Shown in pieces: positions 24,423-32,669 of a DNA stretch of 42,540 nt. The DNA is from a virus: positions 1-42,540 of the IMG/VR virus record IMGVR_UViG_3300020056_000057, one strand, 5' to 3'. A program made the translations under genes and the position numbers. The notes under the pieces were generated by a model that was not told where the DNA came from, did no database searches, and was given only the letters and a program-made list of their open reading frames with translations. Numbering within the stretch: position 1 is the first letter of the stretch; every line of letters starts with the position of its first letter.

Positions 24423-24848
24423 CTATTTAAGTGCTTGCCAAATTTTACCAGCATTACCCATAATTGAACTGATGTCTACACCTGCATCATTAGGATCATC
24501 ACCTAAAACATTTGGTCTATGTGTTTCACCCACAGCGCCACCTTGTCTTAATGGCTCTGTACCTTCAAAAAGATCAACTCCATTGAAAGCTTCGTTGCCA
24601 ATTGAATCAAGTAACTTCTTACGATGCTCTTGTAGCTTCTGATTCACCTCTTGGGTCTTGCGCTTCATTTGCAAGTCTTCATTAAGTAGGTTGTCTTTTG
24701 ATTTCTTGTTCTCGACAATTGGTTGGCGTGTCATGCCTGAGGCAACCTGCGCCACAACCTCTGTGAGAAGTCCCTCTTCTATGAGCACCTCTTGGATACA
24801 TTCTTTGACGACTGGCTTGATTAATTTTTTGAGTTGTTCTTTGTTCAT
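24423..24848 (-). CDS. Putative prohead core / internal head protein
   Basis: A 141-residue protein whose first residues (MNKEQLKKLIKPVVKECIQE) form an amphipathic Lys/Glu helix with (I/L)xE sites IQE at 18-20 and LIE at 22-24, the T4 prohead-protease type. A charged coiled coil (MKRKTQEVNQKLQEHRKKLL) and an acidic C-terminus follow. Its ATG overlaps the protease stop (ATGA), the position comparable to the T4 small core genes 67 and 68 beside 21. I infer an internal core protein cleaved on head maturation. No enzymatic motif. Direct homology to gp67 or gp68 is not claimed. Confidence 0.6.
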   Translation of the reverse strand: MNKEQLKKLIKPVVKECIQEVLIEEGLLTEVVAQVASGMTRQPIVENKKSKDNLLNEDLQMKRKTQEVNQKLQEHRKKLLDSIGNEAFNGVDLFEGTEPLRQGGAVGETHRPNVLGDDPNDAGVDISSIMGNAGKIWQALK

Positions 24849-25444
24849 GATTCCTTCAAAACTTCGTTTAGTAATCTGTTGATGCGATCTGCTTTTGTAA
24901 AGACCTGATTAGTGTATTCTTTACCCTCTTTCATCATAAAAGCGTTAGGGGTTGAAGGCTCTGACACAAAGTCGAAGCAAATTAGTTGGAAGTCTTCTTG
25001 GACAACGACCTTACCTGTTGATTCTGAAACAGATCCCATACCGCGAGAAGAAATGCCAAGCTTGACGCCTGATTCTACGAGAGACTTAAGAACCTGACCC
25101 GACGGCGTGTTAAGAACCTTGATCTTACCCATTACGTTGTTGCCTTCCATCCAGATCTCTGTGACCAAGTGGCAAGCATTCTGTAGGTTGATTACCTGAC
25201 TATCGGGGTGATCTAATTCGCCTAGCGCTCTGTTTTCTTTCACTAGTTTCTGATAGTTCTGAACCTCTCGGGCTAAAACCTTGTAGGGGTAGACACGACC
25301 ATTGCCGTTCTGAACGTCGGCTTCTTGCAACTTACCCACAAGGTAAGTCATTCCGTTAGCGACATCCCTTCTTTCCTCTTCGGTAAGAAGGTCTTGGCAA
25401 ACACCGCCTTCACATAGTTCGTAGTATTCTCGTAGTAGTTTCAT
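24845..25444 (-). CDS. Prohead core protease (gp21-like)
   Basis: A 199-residue serine protease of the T4 gp21 type. Conserved features are NGNGRVYPYKVLAREVQNY, then RALGELDHPD with the catalytic His, and later VKLGISSRGMGSV with the nucleophilic Ser; these blocks are diagnostic. The enzyme is assembled inside the prohead, cuts scaffold, core and capsid proteins after (I/L)xE, then cuts itself. Its own N-terminus MKLLREYYELCEGG ends in LCE, a plausible self-cleavage site and core-targeting peptide. The start ATG at 25444 lies after a 108-base gap with a hairpin. It is followed by the core gene with a 4-base overlap. Confidence 0.93.
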   Translation of the reverse strand: MKLLREYYELCEGGVCQDLLTEEERRDVANGMTYLVGKLQEADVQNGNGRVYPYKVLAREVQNYQKLVKENRALGELDHPDSQVINLQNACHLVTEIWMEGNNVMGKIKVLNTPSGQVLKSLVESGVKLGISSRGMGSVSESTGKVVVQEDFQLICFDFVSEPSTPNAFMMKEGKEYTNQVFTKADRINRLLNEVLKES

Positions 25445-25467
25445 TTTTATTCTCTCAAAAGTAAAGT

Positions 25468-25482
25468 GCGGGCGTTACCCGC
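25468..25482 (-). terminator. GC hairpin in the 108-bp gap before the protease gene
   Basis: GCGGG-TAACG-CCCGC forms a 5-bp GC stem, followed on the coding strand by ACTTTACTTTTGAG. The U content is weak, so it is either a leaky terminator after the membrane protein gene or a leader element of the protease mRNA. The rest of the gap (25445-25552) shows no other clear feature apart from a loose CTACTATCTAAAT resembling the promoter-like motif. Confidence 0.3.
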
Positions 25483-25552
25483 GCGAGTTAGGAGCCTTTA
25501 CAGCAACGACGGACTGGTTGTAGTCCCCATTTAGATAGTAGAAAGTTGTTCA

Positions 25553-25894
25553 TTATTCTTCTCCGAAAAAGTTATCTTGTTTGTAGTTGTGCTTTATCAT
25601 GATTCCTTCATCGGAGAACACCATATTGAGAACATAGGATGTTGCGGACGAGAGACAACCAAGCAAGAAAGCATTGACTAGTGTAACGTCAAACGTAAAT
25701 AGTTCGGTCCAAGGAGAAAGCAGGACTAAAAACCATCCGACGTGAAATCCCATGCACATAGGGCAGTGAAAAACCTTGCCGTAGCCCCTGTAGGATTGCT
25801 TCTGAGGGCGTAGTTTTTTTAGTATGGGCATGTCACTATAGACTAAAATTTGTGTTAGTCCGTAGGCGATTAGGACGAATAATAAGAGTTCCAT
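25553..25894 (-). CDS. Small membrane protein with a CxxC motif
   Basis: A 113-residue membrane protein. Segment 1 (about residues 1-18, MELLLFVLIAYGLTQILV) is followed by a basic cytoplasmic stretch, then KVFHCPMCMGFHVGWFLVLL with a CPMC pair at the mouth of a second membrane helix, and a third helix (VNAFLLGCLSSATSYVLNMV). The pattern of a C..C.GF.VG next to a membrane helix is like small bacterial and phage proteins of the DUF1360 type, which I note with low certainty. Its ATG overlaps the previous stop (TAATG). A membrane protein within the head operon is unusual; it may act during lysis, superinfection exclusion or ejection (inference). Confidence 0.6.
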   Translation of the reverse strand: MELLLFVLIAYGLTQILVYSDMPILKKLRPQKQSYRGYGKVFHCPMCMGFHVGWFLVLLSPWTELFTFDVTLVNAFLLGCLSSATSYVLNMVFSDEGIMIKHNYKQDNFFGEE

Positions 25895-26586
25895 TATGGG
25901 TTACCTTGTAAATAATTTTTTAACCACGCGAGGGATTTCTTAATATAACTAATTGTATCAAAACTGCCCTCTCCTACATCTAATGTACTTTCAAAAAGTT
26001 GGTACAATGATTGAATAGCTGATGAATCAGTAATCCCTGCTTTCTGAGCTAATTCTTTAAAGAAATTTGAAAGTCCTCCTGCTGCTTCAGCACCTTTATA
26101 GATTTCATTAGCCGCTGCGCCTACGCAGATTATAAAAACTATAAATCCAGAGATAAAATCAACTTTTTCTTTATATTCGTTTGCTTGGTTTGGATCGGCA
26201 ACTTTAGCATCTATTAAGTGTTTTACAATCCTATTCATTCCTAAAGTGCCTAGTGTCTTAGTAGCCTCTTCAAGTCCTTTTTCCCATTTTGTAAAAACCT
26301 GACTTTGCGTTCCAGTAAATACTTCTTTCATCCAATTAGCAAATTTAAACAAAAGGGAACCTAAACCCAAACCACCAATCAATTTTATAAAAATACTTAC
26401 GGCAATTCCTGTTGCAATTACCTCATTTAAATCTTGCTCATCATTTATTTCGTCTTTAACATTTTTTTCGATTTCATCAAAATCAAACATAGATGCGATT
26501 ACTTTAGAAGGAACTGATGTATCCACATTTTCTTCTAAAATAAATTTGTCCCAGTTTTCCATTATGACTTTCATATCATTTGACAT
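25894..26586 (-). CDS. Membrane protein with capsid-targeting-like N-terminus
   Basis: A 230-residue protein. The start MSNDMKVIMENWDKFILEEN resembles the start of the ParB-like-fold protein at 34362-34988 (MKLIMESWRGYLKEQ) and ends in ILE at 16-18, the prohead-protease consensus. Two hydrophobic segments follow, about 58-85 (ATGIAVSIFIKLIGGLGLGS) and about 145-165 (FISGFIVFIICVGAAANEIY), with amphipathic helices between and after. A hydrophobic protein that is targeted to the prohead core would be a candidate ejection or pore protein, but this is inference. It has GGAG 6 bases before the ATG and sits between portal-proximal genes and the protease. No family recognised. Confidence 0.65.
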   Translation of the reverse strand: MSNDMKVIMENWDKFILEENVDTSVPSKVIASMFDFDEIEKNVKDEINDEQDLNEVIATGIAVSIFIKLIGGLGLGSLLFKFANWMKEVFTGTQSQVFTKWEKGLEEATKTLGTLGMNRIVKHLIDAKVADPNQANEYKEKVDFISGFIVFIICVGAAANEIYKGAEAAGGLSNFFKELAQKAGITDSSAIQSLYQLFESTLDVGEGSFDTISYIKKSLAWLKNYLQGNP

Positions 26587-26595
26587 AACGGTCTC

Positions 26596-27168
26596 CTAGA
26601 TTGTGTACATGTAAGAGAAGGTGTAGGGGTCTCGGATGTAGCCCTTGCGGATAGAGCCTTGCTCGTCGTGGTGTGGGACTTCGCCAAGTTCGGTAGAGTC
26701 TGTCTTATCGGGATCAGCGTATTCGTCTTCAACACCAGCCACAACTGCCTCTACATTATCGTAGTAGGGCTTCTCTTCTTTGATAAACTTCTCAATGCTT
26801 ACAAGCGCAAACTTGGCGGCATTTAGTTTGCCGTCTGCTGCTTCTTGTAGTTGCGCTTCCATAGCGCCGTAGAATGAACCACCTTGGATAGACTCAGGAA
26901 TGACGATGCCCTTTCTGGCAAGGTGACTGAATAGGCGGTTCTGTGCGCCGTAGGTGAAATCAGTCTGTGTCTGCTTAGGGAACGCAGTAATCTTCTTGTC
27001 CTTTCCAGATAAAACGATGTCGATGTCTCCGTGGTCGAAGATCATTAGATCTCCGCTTAGAGACTTACGAATGTTTAGTTCTAAGGTTACGGTAGGAGGA
27101 GGGGTCTTGGGCTTAATTGTAACCTTGACCGGCTCTGGGATTGGGACAATTCTAACTGTTACTGCCAT
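26596..27168 (-). CDS. Conserved portal-proximal protein of unknown function
   Basis: A 190-residue soluble protein. The N-terminus is a Pro/Val-rich strand (RIVPIPEPVKVTIKPKTPPP), then TVTLELNIRKSLSGDLMIFD and a HGDIDIVLSGKDKKITAFPK hairpin; the C-terminal half is acidic (EAVVAGVEDEYADPDKTDST) and ends YIRDPYTFSYMYTI. It overlaps the previous gene by 17 bases and lies between portal and protease genes, where prohead assembly proteins occur in T4-type phages. The DNA of the acidic part carries no repeat. Head assembly role is inferred from place; I do not recognise a family. Confidence 0.62.
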   Translation of the reverse strand: MAVTVRIVPIPEPVKVTIKPKTPPPTVTLELNIRKSLSGDLMIFDHGDIDIVLSGKDKKITAFPKQTQTDFTYGAQNRLFSHLARKGIVIPESIQGGSFYGAMEAQLQEAADGKLNAAKFALVSIEKFIKEEKPYYDNVEAVVAGVEDEYADPDKTDSTELGEVPHHDEQGSIRKGYIRDPYTFSYMYTI

Positions 27169-27982
27169 CGTCGTAGATTTCCTTTACGAGTTCCTGTGTC
27201 TTTAAGATAGTCAACAGGGTTGTTTCATTTAAGCTTGTTTCTCCAGATAGGCTCTCAAGACGTTCCTTAACAGCGTTGGTCTTCTTGACCATTTCTGGAT
27301 CATTAGCGATCTCTTCTACCTTGACTGCCTCTGATAGGGACTGCTTTAGTCTGCCGAGTTCTCTGTTGAGATAAATCTTGGTCTCAAGTTCGTCGTGAGA
27401 GAAAGAAGAGATGTAGTGGTTGAGTAGTTCTTTTTGTTCTCGGAGCAAAGAGCCGTTGTATTTCTCGTTGAACTTCTTGGTGAAAGTCACAAATGTAAGT
27501 GAGTCAAGTGGTTCAAGGTTCTGCTCTTCTAGTTTGCCTACCATTCCTTCAATGATCTTTGACTCAAGCATTACTTTTTGCTTTGGTGAGTCAGTGTTGA
27601 ACATTTTCGCGATAGTTGCGAGAGACTTGTAGTTGGGGACAAAGTTGTTGAAAGTAGCAGGAGTTAGTTCCTTGTTGATGTCGTTAATGACTTCGGTCTG
27701 CTGCTTGAAAAGACCATCGGGATCGATAAGGCGTTTTGCTGCCATTACTGCTTCAAGAATCTTTTGACTTGTGTTCTCGTCAAGATCTTGGTTTTCATAA
27801 AGTGAGCGATAGCACTCAAGGTCTTTCTTTAGAAGAGAGTCGCCTGTAAAGTGTCTGCGAACGATAGAGACAACTTTTGCTTTCCGTTCTTGATCGCCCT
27901 TGATGATTGCGGTTGTTGCTTCGCGGGCGAGGGCTTCAAAAACGAAGGCTGTGTTCCTCTTCTTATTGTGTTTATTCTTCAT
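27152..27982 (-). CDS. Portal-linked head assembly protein of unknown function
   Basis: A 276-residue, mainly helical and charged protein. Starting from MKNKHNKKRNTAFVFEALA, it has a helix-rich composition with KKDLECYRSLYENQDLDENT and ETKIYLNRELGRLKQSLSEA, suggesting long coiled-coil or helical bundles. I chose the ATG at 27982 rather than an upstream start at 28018 because it overlaps the portal stop by 11 bases (ATGAAGAATAA) and the extra residues would only mirror the portal's C-terminal DNA. Genes in this slot next to the portal in T4-type marine phages are conserved and often listed as prohead structural proteins. A scaffolding or core function is possible. Confidence 0.65.
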   Translation of the reverse strand: MKNKHNKKRNTAFVFEALAREATTAIIKGDQERKAKVVSIVRRHFTGDSLLKKDLECYRSLYENQDLDENTSQKILEAVMAAKRLIDPDGLFKQQTEVINDINKELTPATFNNFVPNYKSLATIAKMFNTDSPKQKVMLESKIIEGMVGKLEEQNLEPLDSLTFVTFTKKFNEKYNGSLLREQKELLNHYISSFSHDELETKIYLNRELGRLKQSLSEAVKVEEIANDPEMVKKTNAVKERLESLSGETSLNETTLLTILKTQELVKEIYDDGSNS

Positions 27983-29978
27983 TGTTGGTCTCCGTAACCT
28001 TGTTCTCCAAAGATTCAATTAGCATCTTGACTGAGTTGTTTACTTCAAGAAGAGAGGTTTCCTCTTCCTGTTCTCTGAGGTAAATAGGGTCTTGCTCCTC
28101 ATAAATGCCTCTGGCTAGTGATCTTAGTTCTGGGGCACCAAGATTGTTAGTTCTGTAGGTGTTCATTTCGGGTGTTGGAACACTGCTGTAGTTTCTTGTT
28201 CTAGCACCTGCGGGTCGTTTATCGGTCGCTACCTTTTGATAGACTTTGCCTTTTGCGCCTTGGGTAACGTATTTTTTACCTGTTCTCGCGCGCTTGCCGA
28301 GTGAGGGCGCTAGACGCGGTGAAGGACGAGAGCCGGGAGGTGCTGCTAGAAGCGCGGATTCTTCGCCGCCGCCTGCTTCTTCGCCACCACCTTCGTCGCC
28401 GCCTAGATCAAGACCACCGCCTTCGTCGCCTCCACCGAGGTCTAAGCCGCCACCTTCATCTCCACCGCCGAGGTCAAGACCACCTCCGCCTTCTCCGCCA
28501 CCGCCGCCGCCTGCGGCTGCTTCGGCAACGCCCTCAAGGGCTGTGTCGTGTTTGCGGTCGTAGAACATCTCGCGCTGGTTGCGTAGGAACTCTTCGTGAG
28601 ACATTCCGAAAATGTTGTCGGCAACCCAGCGACGTGAGAAGTAGCCTTCTGTTGCTGCGGCAGCAATGTCGAACTTGGTCTTCCAGTGCTCTAGTTCCTG
28701 TAGTTCCGCAATCTTGCTTGGGTTATTGAGAGCGAGTTTGAAGTTCATAAGATCTTCACCTCTGTAACCAAGTGTGTAAAGGTGGATAATTCCAACCTTT
28801 TCTAGTTCGTGGATAACAGAACGCTGTAGACGCTGAATGGTGCGAGCAAAACGAATGTCTTTGGTCGCTAGTGTGGTTTTATCTTCCTGTGCTCCCTCAC
28901 CCATTGTGAGATAAGCCTGCGGGATCTTAATAGCGGAGAACATTTTGTCGCGGAGATACTTGATGTCGTCAATTTGTGTTGTGTTCTGTCCGCCAGCAAG
29001 TGACTGAATGTCGGTCACAGAACCAGCACGAATCGGAATGTAGTAGTCCTCTTCGATTGATAGTGGGTTGTAGCGAAGATCGATGCGACCTGTGTCTTTA
29101 TCAACAATTGTGTGTCTCTTCAACTGGGACACGATCTTCTGCATGTATTGCTCGACTTCTTGTGGAGGAATAGCGCCAACGTCAATCTTGAACACCTTGC
29201 GCTCTGAAGAACGAACAATGCGATAAGCCATCATTGCATCTTCCATTAGAGTCAACTGACGCCAGATGCGTCGTGCTGGCTCTAGGACAGATGTGCCGTA
29301 GGGTGAATACTTGTCGTTTCCAAGAATGCGGAAGTGGGCAACCTGCCAGTTCTCAAAGGTCATTCCTGCTGAGTTCCACTGATACTGGATATAGTTGGGG
29401 TTTGTGGCGTCCATTCCCTCTAGTCTCTCAACTTCTTGTAGGGGAAGAGCGATTGTAGATTTAATCCCAATCTCGTCATCAATATCAAGATAGAGGATGA
29501 AGTCGCCATACTTACACATTGTGCGGCACCAACCAAAGAGGTTGTGCTCTACGTTCATGATGTTGTGATAAAGAATGTTGAGAACGGCTTTGATTTCGTC
29601 ATTGCGGCACTTGATGTTTAGCATCGGAGAGAGAGTAGAGAATGTTGTCATCTCGTCTGCATAGATGTCGAGTGCAGAAGCCAATTCTGGCATGTACTCC
29701 ATTTGGTCAAAGTCAATGTAGCGCTCGGAACGACGCTGGTTTGCAATAGCGTTTGCAGCGATTGTGTCTAACGGGTTGTAGGACTGCTTCTTGAACTGCT
29801 GTCCTGACGCAGACTTGAATCTTGTAGAGTACTTATCAAGGTGCTGCCTGCGAATCTTGCGACCAGACTCTGAGCGGTAGTTAATGATAGGACCAGAGAA
29901 CAACCGAGTAAGAGACCTGAATAACTGGGAATCTCTATTCGCTGGGTTGTTGCCTTGTTTTGGGTTTCGGGGTGCCAT
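27972..29978 (-). CDS. Portal vertex protein (gp20-like)
   Basis: A 668-residue portal of the T4 gp20 family. Recognised parts are YIDFDQMEYMPELASALDIY near residue 85, then NNLFGWC-like AHFRILGNDKYSPYGTSVLE (DNA-side wing region) near 215, VRSSERKVFKIDVGAIPPQE near 255, and DDIKYLRDKMFSAIKIPQAY followed by FARTIQRLQRSVIHELEKVG (stem/crown) near 345-390. Dodecameric portals anchor the terminase motor and become the head-tail gate. The C-terminal quarter holds a Gly/Asp/Leu repeat (GGGLDLGGGDE, about residues 485-540), beyond the usual end of gp20, and then a basic stretch. The extension may be disordered. It lies 8 bases after the terminase stop. Confidence 0.92.
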   Translation of the reverse strand: MAPRNPKQGNNPANRDSQLFRSLTRLFSGPIINYRSESGRKIRRQHLDKYSTRFKSASGQQFKKQSYNPLDTIAANAIANQRRSERYIDFDQMEYMPELASALDIYADEMTTFSTLSPMLNIKCRNDEIKAVLNILYHNIMNVEHNLFGWCRTMCKYGDFILYLDIDDEIGIKSTIALPLQEVERLEGMDATNPNYIQYQWNSAGMTFENWQVAHFRILGNDKYSPYGTSVLEPARRIWRQLTLMEDAMMAYRIVRSSERKVFKIDVGAIPPQEVEQYMQKIVSQLKRHTIVDKDTGRIDLRYNPLSIEEDYYIPIRAGSVTDIQSLAGGQNTTQIDDIKYLRDKMFSAIKIPQAYLTMGEGAQEDKTTLATKDIRFARTIQRLQRSVIHELEKVGIIHLYTLGYRGEDLMNFKLALNNPSKIAELQELEHWKTKFDIAAAATEGYFSRRWVADNIFGMSHEEFLRNQREMFYDRKHDTALEGVAEAAAGGGGGGEGGGGLDLGGGDEGGGLDLGGGDEGGGLDLGGDEGGGEEAGGGEESALLAAPPGSRPSPRLAPSLGKRARTGKKYVTQGAKGKVYQKVATDKRPAGARTRNYSSVPTPEMNTYRTNNLGAPELRSLARGIYEEQDPIYLREQEEETSLLEVNNSVKMLIESLENKVTETNNEE
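28371..28512 (-). repeat. Short tandem repeat coding the portal Gly-rich segment
   Basis: About 30-33-base units repeat in the DNA that encodes successive GGGLDLGGGDE units. The units are similar but not identical. It explains the long antisense Pro/Ser-rich open frame on the other strand, which is not a gene. Confidence 0.75.
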
Positions 29979-29986
29979 TTATTTTC

Positions 29987-31567
29987 TCACTTAATTATCC
30001 ACATATATTGGGAATATAGATTTTTTGCTTCGTTCATTTTACTAGTTGTGTCTTCGCCTGTGTAGCCAATTTGTCCTTTTATCTGCGTGTTTAGGGTTGT
30101 TCTCGAAGTCATGATGGCGTCTACGAATGCCTTCTGGTAGTTGAGGTCTCGGGCGTTTGATTGGAGGGCTGTGTCTCTAACCCAACAACAAATCGCAAGA
30201 GCCATTACCAAGTCGTCATTGTAGCCCCTCATGGCTTGTGGCTTCCCGTTGTACCAAATGAAAGTTCGGAACTCGTTTGCTAAACGCGAAGAATACGTCT
30301 TAACTAGTTTGTTTCTCATAAACTCTTCTAACTTGGCTACGATGAGAGGTCTGGTCTTACTTGTGGTTGAAAAGCCAGCGATTGCTCCCGACTTGTGTTC
30401 GCCAAGATGTTGATCGATGTATTCGTGTGTGGACTTGATAGAGTAATAGAGATTTGGGTAGCCGTACTCTACTAATTTATCTATGACGGTGTAACCAATG
30501 GAGTTATTTTCTACGACGAGCATGGCGTTACCAAACTCTCTACCGACCTGATTTAGCATGTTGGCGTAGAGGTCAGGTGTTGGTTTGCCCATGTACTCTC
30601 CGATGATTTCCATCGTTTCAAGTTTCAGAATGTGGAACGTAGAACTATCTGCGCCGTCGCCTCGGGCAACGTCTGCGGACATGAGATAGTTACAACTTGG
30701 GTCGTACTCTTCCCATAGCCAGAAGTTTCTATCAAAGCCTGTCTTGTGTTTTGGCTCTTTGATGTTGGACATGATCCATTCCATGTTCTCTGGATCGATA
30801 ACAGTTTCACCAGAAGTATTGAAGTTACACTCCAACTCCTGAGCGATCTGTCTTCTGGACATGTTCTTGGTTTCTTTCTTGAACCATTCTTCATCTCTGT
30901 CTGGGTGAACCCACCACATAAGCGTCGTGAGATTGAAATTATTATCATTGGTCTCGGCACCTACGCAGGTTTTATGGAACCAGTTACCAACACCGTTTGG
31001 CGTGGAGATAGCGATACAGCGACCACCAGTTGATAGTGTTGGGTATAGACCAGTCCATAGTTCTTCTAGACCCTCGATGTGTGCAGCCTCGTCAAGAACG
31101 AGGAGGGATAGTGCTTCAGAACGACCAGCGTCGCCAGAGGTGGAGGCAGCCTTGATAGAAGAACCATTGGACAACTCGAAGGACGTGCGGTTGTCGGTTG
31201 TAATGTTTGCAATCCTGATCCAGTCAGGAAGGTTCTTCATAATGTTCTTGACTTTTCGGACCAAGTTGCCTGCTGTTTCAAACTTGGTCGCCATAACAAG
31301 AATGGTCTTGTCGCGGTGGAACAACATCATCCAAACAATGTAGCCAGCCGTGATCGTTGAGATACCTAGCTGGCGACCCTTGTTGATGATGTTGAAGCGG
31401 TAGTCGTTGAAATCTTCTAGCAGTTGATCCTGATAATCAAATGTCTTAAACAACATAAGCCCGTGCATCGGGTGAGAGATGCGGGCATAGTTTTTTAGGA
31501 AGTAAGAAGGATCTTTACCACACTTAACGACTTCTTTCAGTATTTGTTGTTTCGTTAACTTTGGCAT
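29987..31567 (-). CDS. Large terminase subunit, ATPase-nuclease (gp17-like)
   Basis: A 526-residue packaging motor. The ATPase half shows NIINKGRQLGISTITAGYIV (Walker A-like GRQLGIST near residue 62), then SLLVLDEAAHIEGLEELW (Walker B plus catalytic Glu near 160) and CIAISTPNGVGNWFH (coupling motif). The nuclease half has MSADVARGDGADSSTFHILK (first Asp near 300), then AMLVVENNSIGYTVIDKL and GYNDDLVMALAICCWV (last Asp pair), as in RNase H-type terminase nucleases. It cuts concatemers and pumps DNA through the portal. No adjacent small terminase is recognisable; the 182-residue gene just before it is one candidate. The ATG is at 31567, 11 bases after the previous stop. Confidence 0.95.
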   Translation of the reverse strand: MPKLTKQQILKEVVKCGKDPSYFLKNYARISHPMHGLMLFKTFDYQDQLLEDFNDYRFNIINKGRQLGISTITAGYIVWMMLFHRDKTILVMATKFETAGNLVRKVKNIMKNLPDWIRIANITTDNRTSFELSNGSSIKAASTSGDAGRSEALSLLVLDEAAHIEGLEELWTGLYPTLSTGGRCIAISTPNGVGNWFHKTCVGAETNDNNFNLTTLMWWVHPDRDEEWFKKETKNMSRRQIAQELECNFNTSGETVIDPENMEWIMSNIKEPKHKTGFDRNFWLWEEYDPSCNYLMSADVARGDGADSSTFHILKLETMEIIGEYMGKPTPDLYANMLNQVGREFGNAMLVVENNSIGYTVIDKLVEYGYPNLYYSIKSTHEYIDQHLGEHKSGAIAGFSTTSKTRPLIVAKLEEFMRNKLVKTYSSRLANEFRTFIWYNGKPQAMRGYNDDLVMALAICCWVRDTALQSNARDLNYQKAFVDAIMTSRTTLNTQIKGQIGYTGEDTTSKMNEAKNLYSQYMWIIK

Positions 31568-31578
31568 TCATCTTTCTT

Positions 31579-32127
31579 TTATTCTTTTTTGCCAGAGTTT
31601 GCGGGTCTCTTGTCGTTAGGGGCACGCTTACCATAACCACCTTGCTTCATAAAGGCTTCCCAGCCAGCAGCGAGTTTGTCTTCTGTGGCTTCGCCAACAA
31701 CAGCAACCTCTTCCATCCCACCAATCTTGTAGGTCATGCAAGCAGTAACCCAAGAACGGACGCGGGATGAGTTCTCAACGCGAATGTCAATCTCGCCTTC
31801 TTTGGTGAGAGACACAGAGCCAGCGCCTAGTTTGCGTGCTTCTTTCTTTAAGAACTTGATGATCTCGTTCATCTGCGATTCAACATCTGACTCAAAGCCG
31901 TTAGCGTAGACTTCCTTGAGTTGGACCTCAGACTGGTAAGAAAGGGTCATCATGTTGCCGTGGAACTTGACACCGAAGCCGTCCATAACACGCTTGTCAA
32001 TAAGAGGGCTGCCCTCTTCTCTTTTTAGTCCTGCCTTGATTGCTTCGCCGTCTGCGTCGTGTGCTCCGTCGTAAGCGTTTGCTGCGGCTTGTGATAGAGC
32101 CTGAACGATTTCGTAAACTGTTGCCAT
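31579..32127 (-). CDS. Conserved protein before the terminase, unknown (possible small terminase)
   Basis: A 182-residue protein that opens MATVYEIVQALSQAAANAYD and contains HGNMMTLSYQSEVQLKEVYA, then MNEIIKFLKKEARKLGAGSV and EGEIDIRVENSSRVRSWVTA, a mix of helices and strands. The C-terminus is basic and Pro/Lys-rich (YGKRAPNDKRPANSGKKE). It lies immediately before the large terminase, the usual site for a small terminase, but lacks an obvious DNA-binding helix-turn-helix. ATG overlaps the previous stop (TAATG). Its true role is not known; small-subunit function is a guess from position. Confidence 0.6.
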   Translation of the reverse strand: MATVYEIVQALSQAAANAYDGAHDADGEAIKAGLKREEGSPLIDKRVMDGFGVKFHGNMMTLSYQSEVQLKEVYANGFESDVESQMNEIIKFLKKEARKLGAGSVSLTKEGEIDIRVENSSRVRSWVTACMTYKIGGMEEVAVVGEATEDKLAAGWEAFMKQGGYGKRAPNDKRPANSGKKE

Positions 32128-32669
32128 TATTCCATTCCTTTGTTGTGCTTGCCATCTAAATAGTGGTAAACTTTACCTAAATAGTCGGCAGCAAGAGTAA
32201 TTTTTGCTTGAACCCAGCCGGGTAGGTCAGAGTATTCTGAAGCGAGTTGAGAGACCTTGGGGGCGTATTCTTCTAGTTTGTGAAGATCTGATAGAGCCAT
32301 GTGGACTTCGTGGTCATCATCTTCTATACCACCGGGCATCATTTGCTGTTCGTAGCCCTCTTTGACCATTCTTTTTTGTATTTGTTTCATAGCCTTTTCA
32401 AGAAAAGTTCTATGTTGTAGCAAATCGACACCTTCTGTTGCAGCAAGATCGGAGATAAACTTTTCTAACTGATCTACAATCTTCTGCTCTTGTGGTGTGA
32501 ACTCTCCACTTGTATCTTTAATTCTTTCTCTAGAAGTCTTGATTCTCTGCGTAGAAGACATAGAGCCTGTCTTTAGCTTTGTAGCGTTCTTGTCGCCAAT
32601 GTCTACTCGTTCTTCTTCTGCTTCTTTGAGAACTTCTCTGATTAGCTCTCTTAATTCACTAGCTTTCAT
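32127..32669 (-). CDS. Putative internal head protein with capsid-targeting-like N-terminus
   Basis: A 180-residue acidic/basic protein. The first residues MKASELRELIREVLKEAEEE form an amphipathic helix with IRE at 10-12 and LKE at 14-16, fitting the prohead-protease consensus. The centre has a helical part (QEQKIVDQLEKFISDLAATE). The C-terminus LPGWVQAKITLAADYLGKVY then HYLDG matches a short domain that I have seen at the end of several marine T4-type phage proteins, role unknown. I chose the ATG at 32669: GGAG precedes it by 5 bases and it overlaps the upstream stop by 11 bases, whereas an upstream in-frame start lies inside the neighbour. Capsid location is inferred. Confidence 0.65.
   Translation of the reverse strand: MKASELRELIREVLKEAEEERVDIGDKNATKLKTGSMSSTQRIKTSRERIKDTSGEFTPQEQKIVDQLEKFISDLAATEGVDLLQHRTFLEKAMKQIQKRMVKEGYEQQMMPGGIEDDDHEVHMALSDLHKLEEYAPKVSQLASEYSDLPGWVQAKITLAADYLGKVYHYLDGKHNKGME

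Noticed and set aside
28246-28729. Long plus-strand open frames opposite the portal gene, rich in Pro/Ser and Arg/His
   Set aside because: They are the mirror of the Gly-rich repeat of the portal gene; no ribosome site and low-complexity composition.
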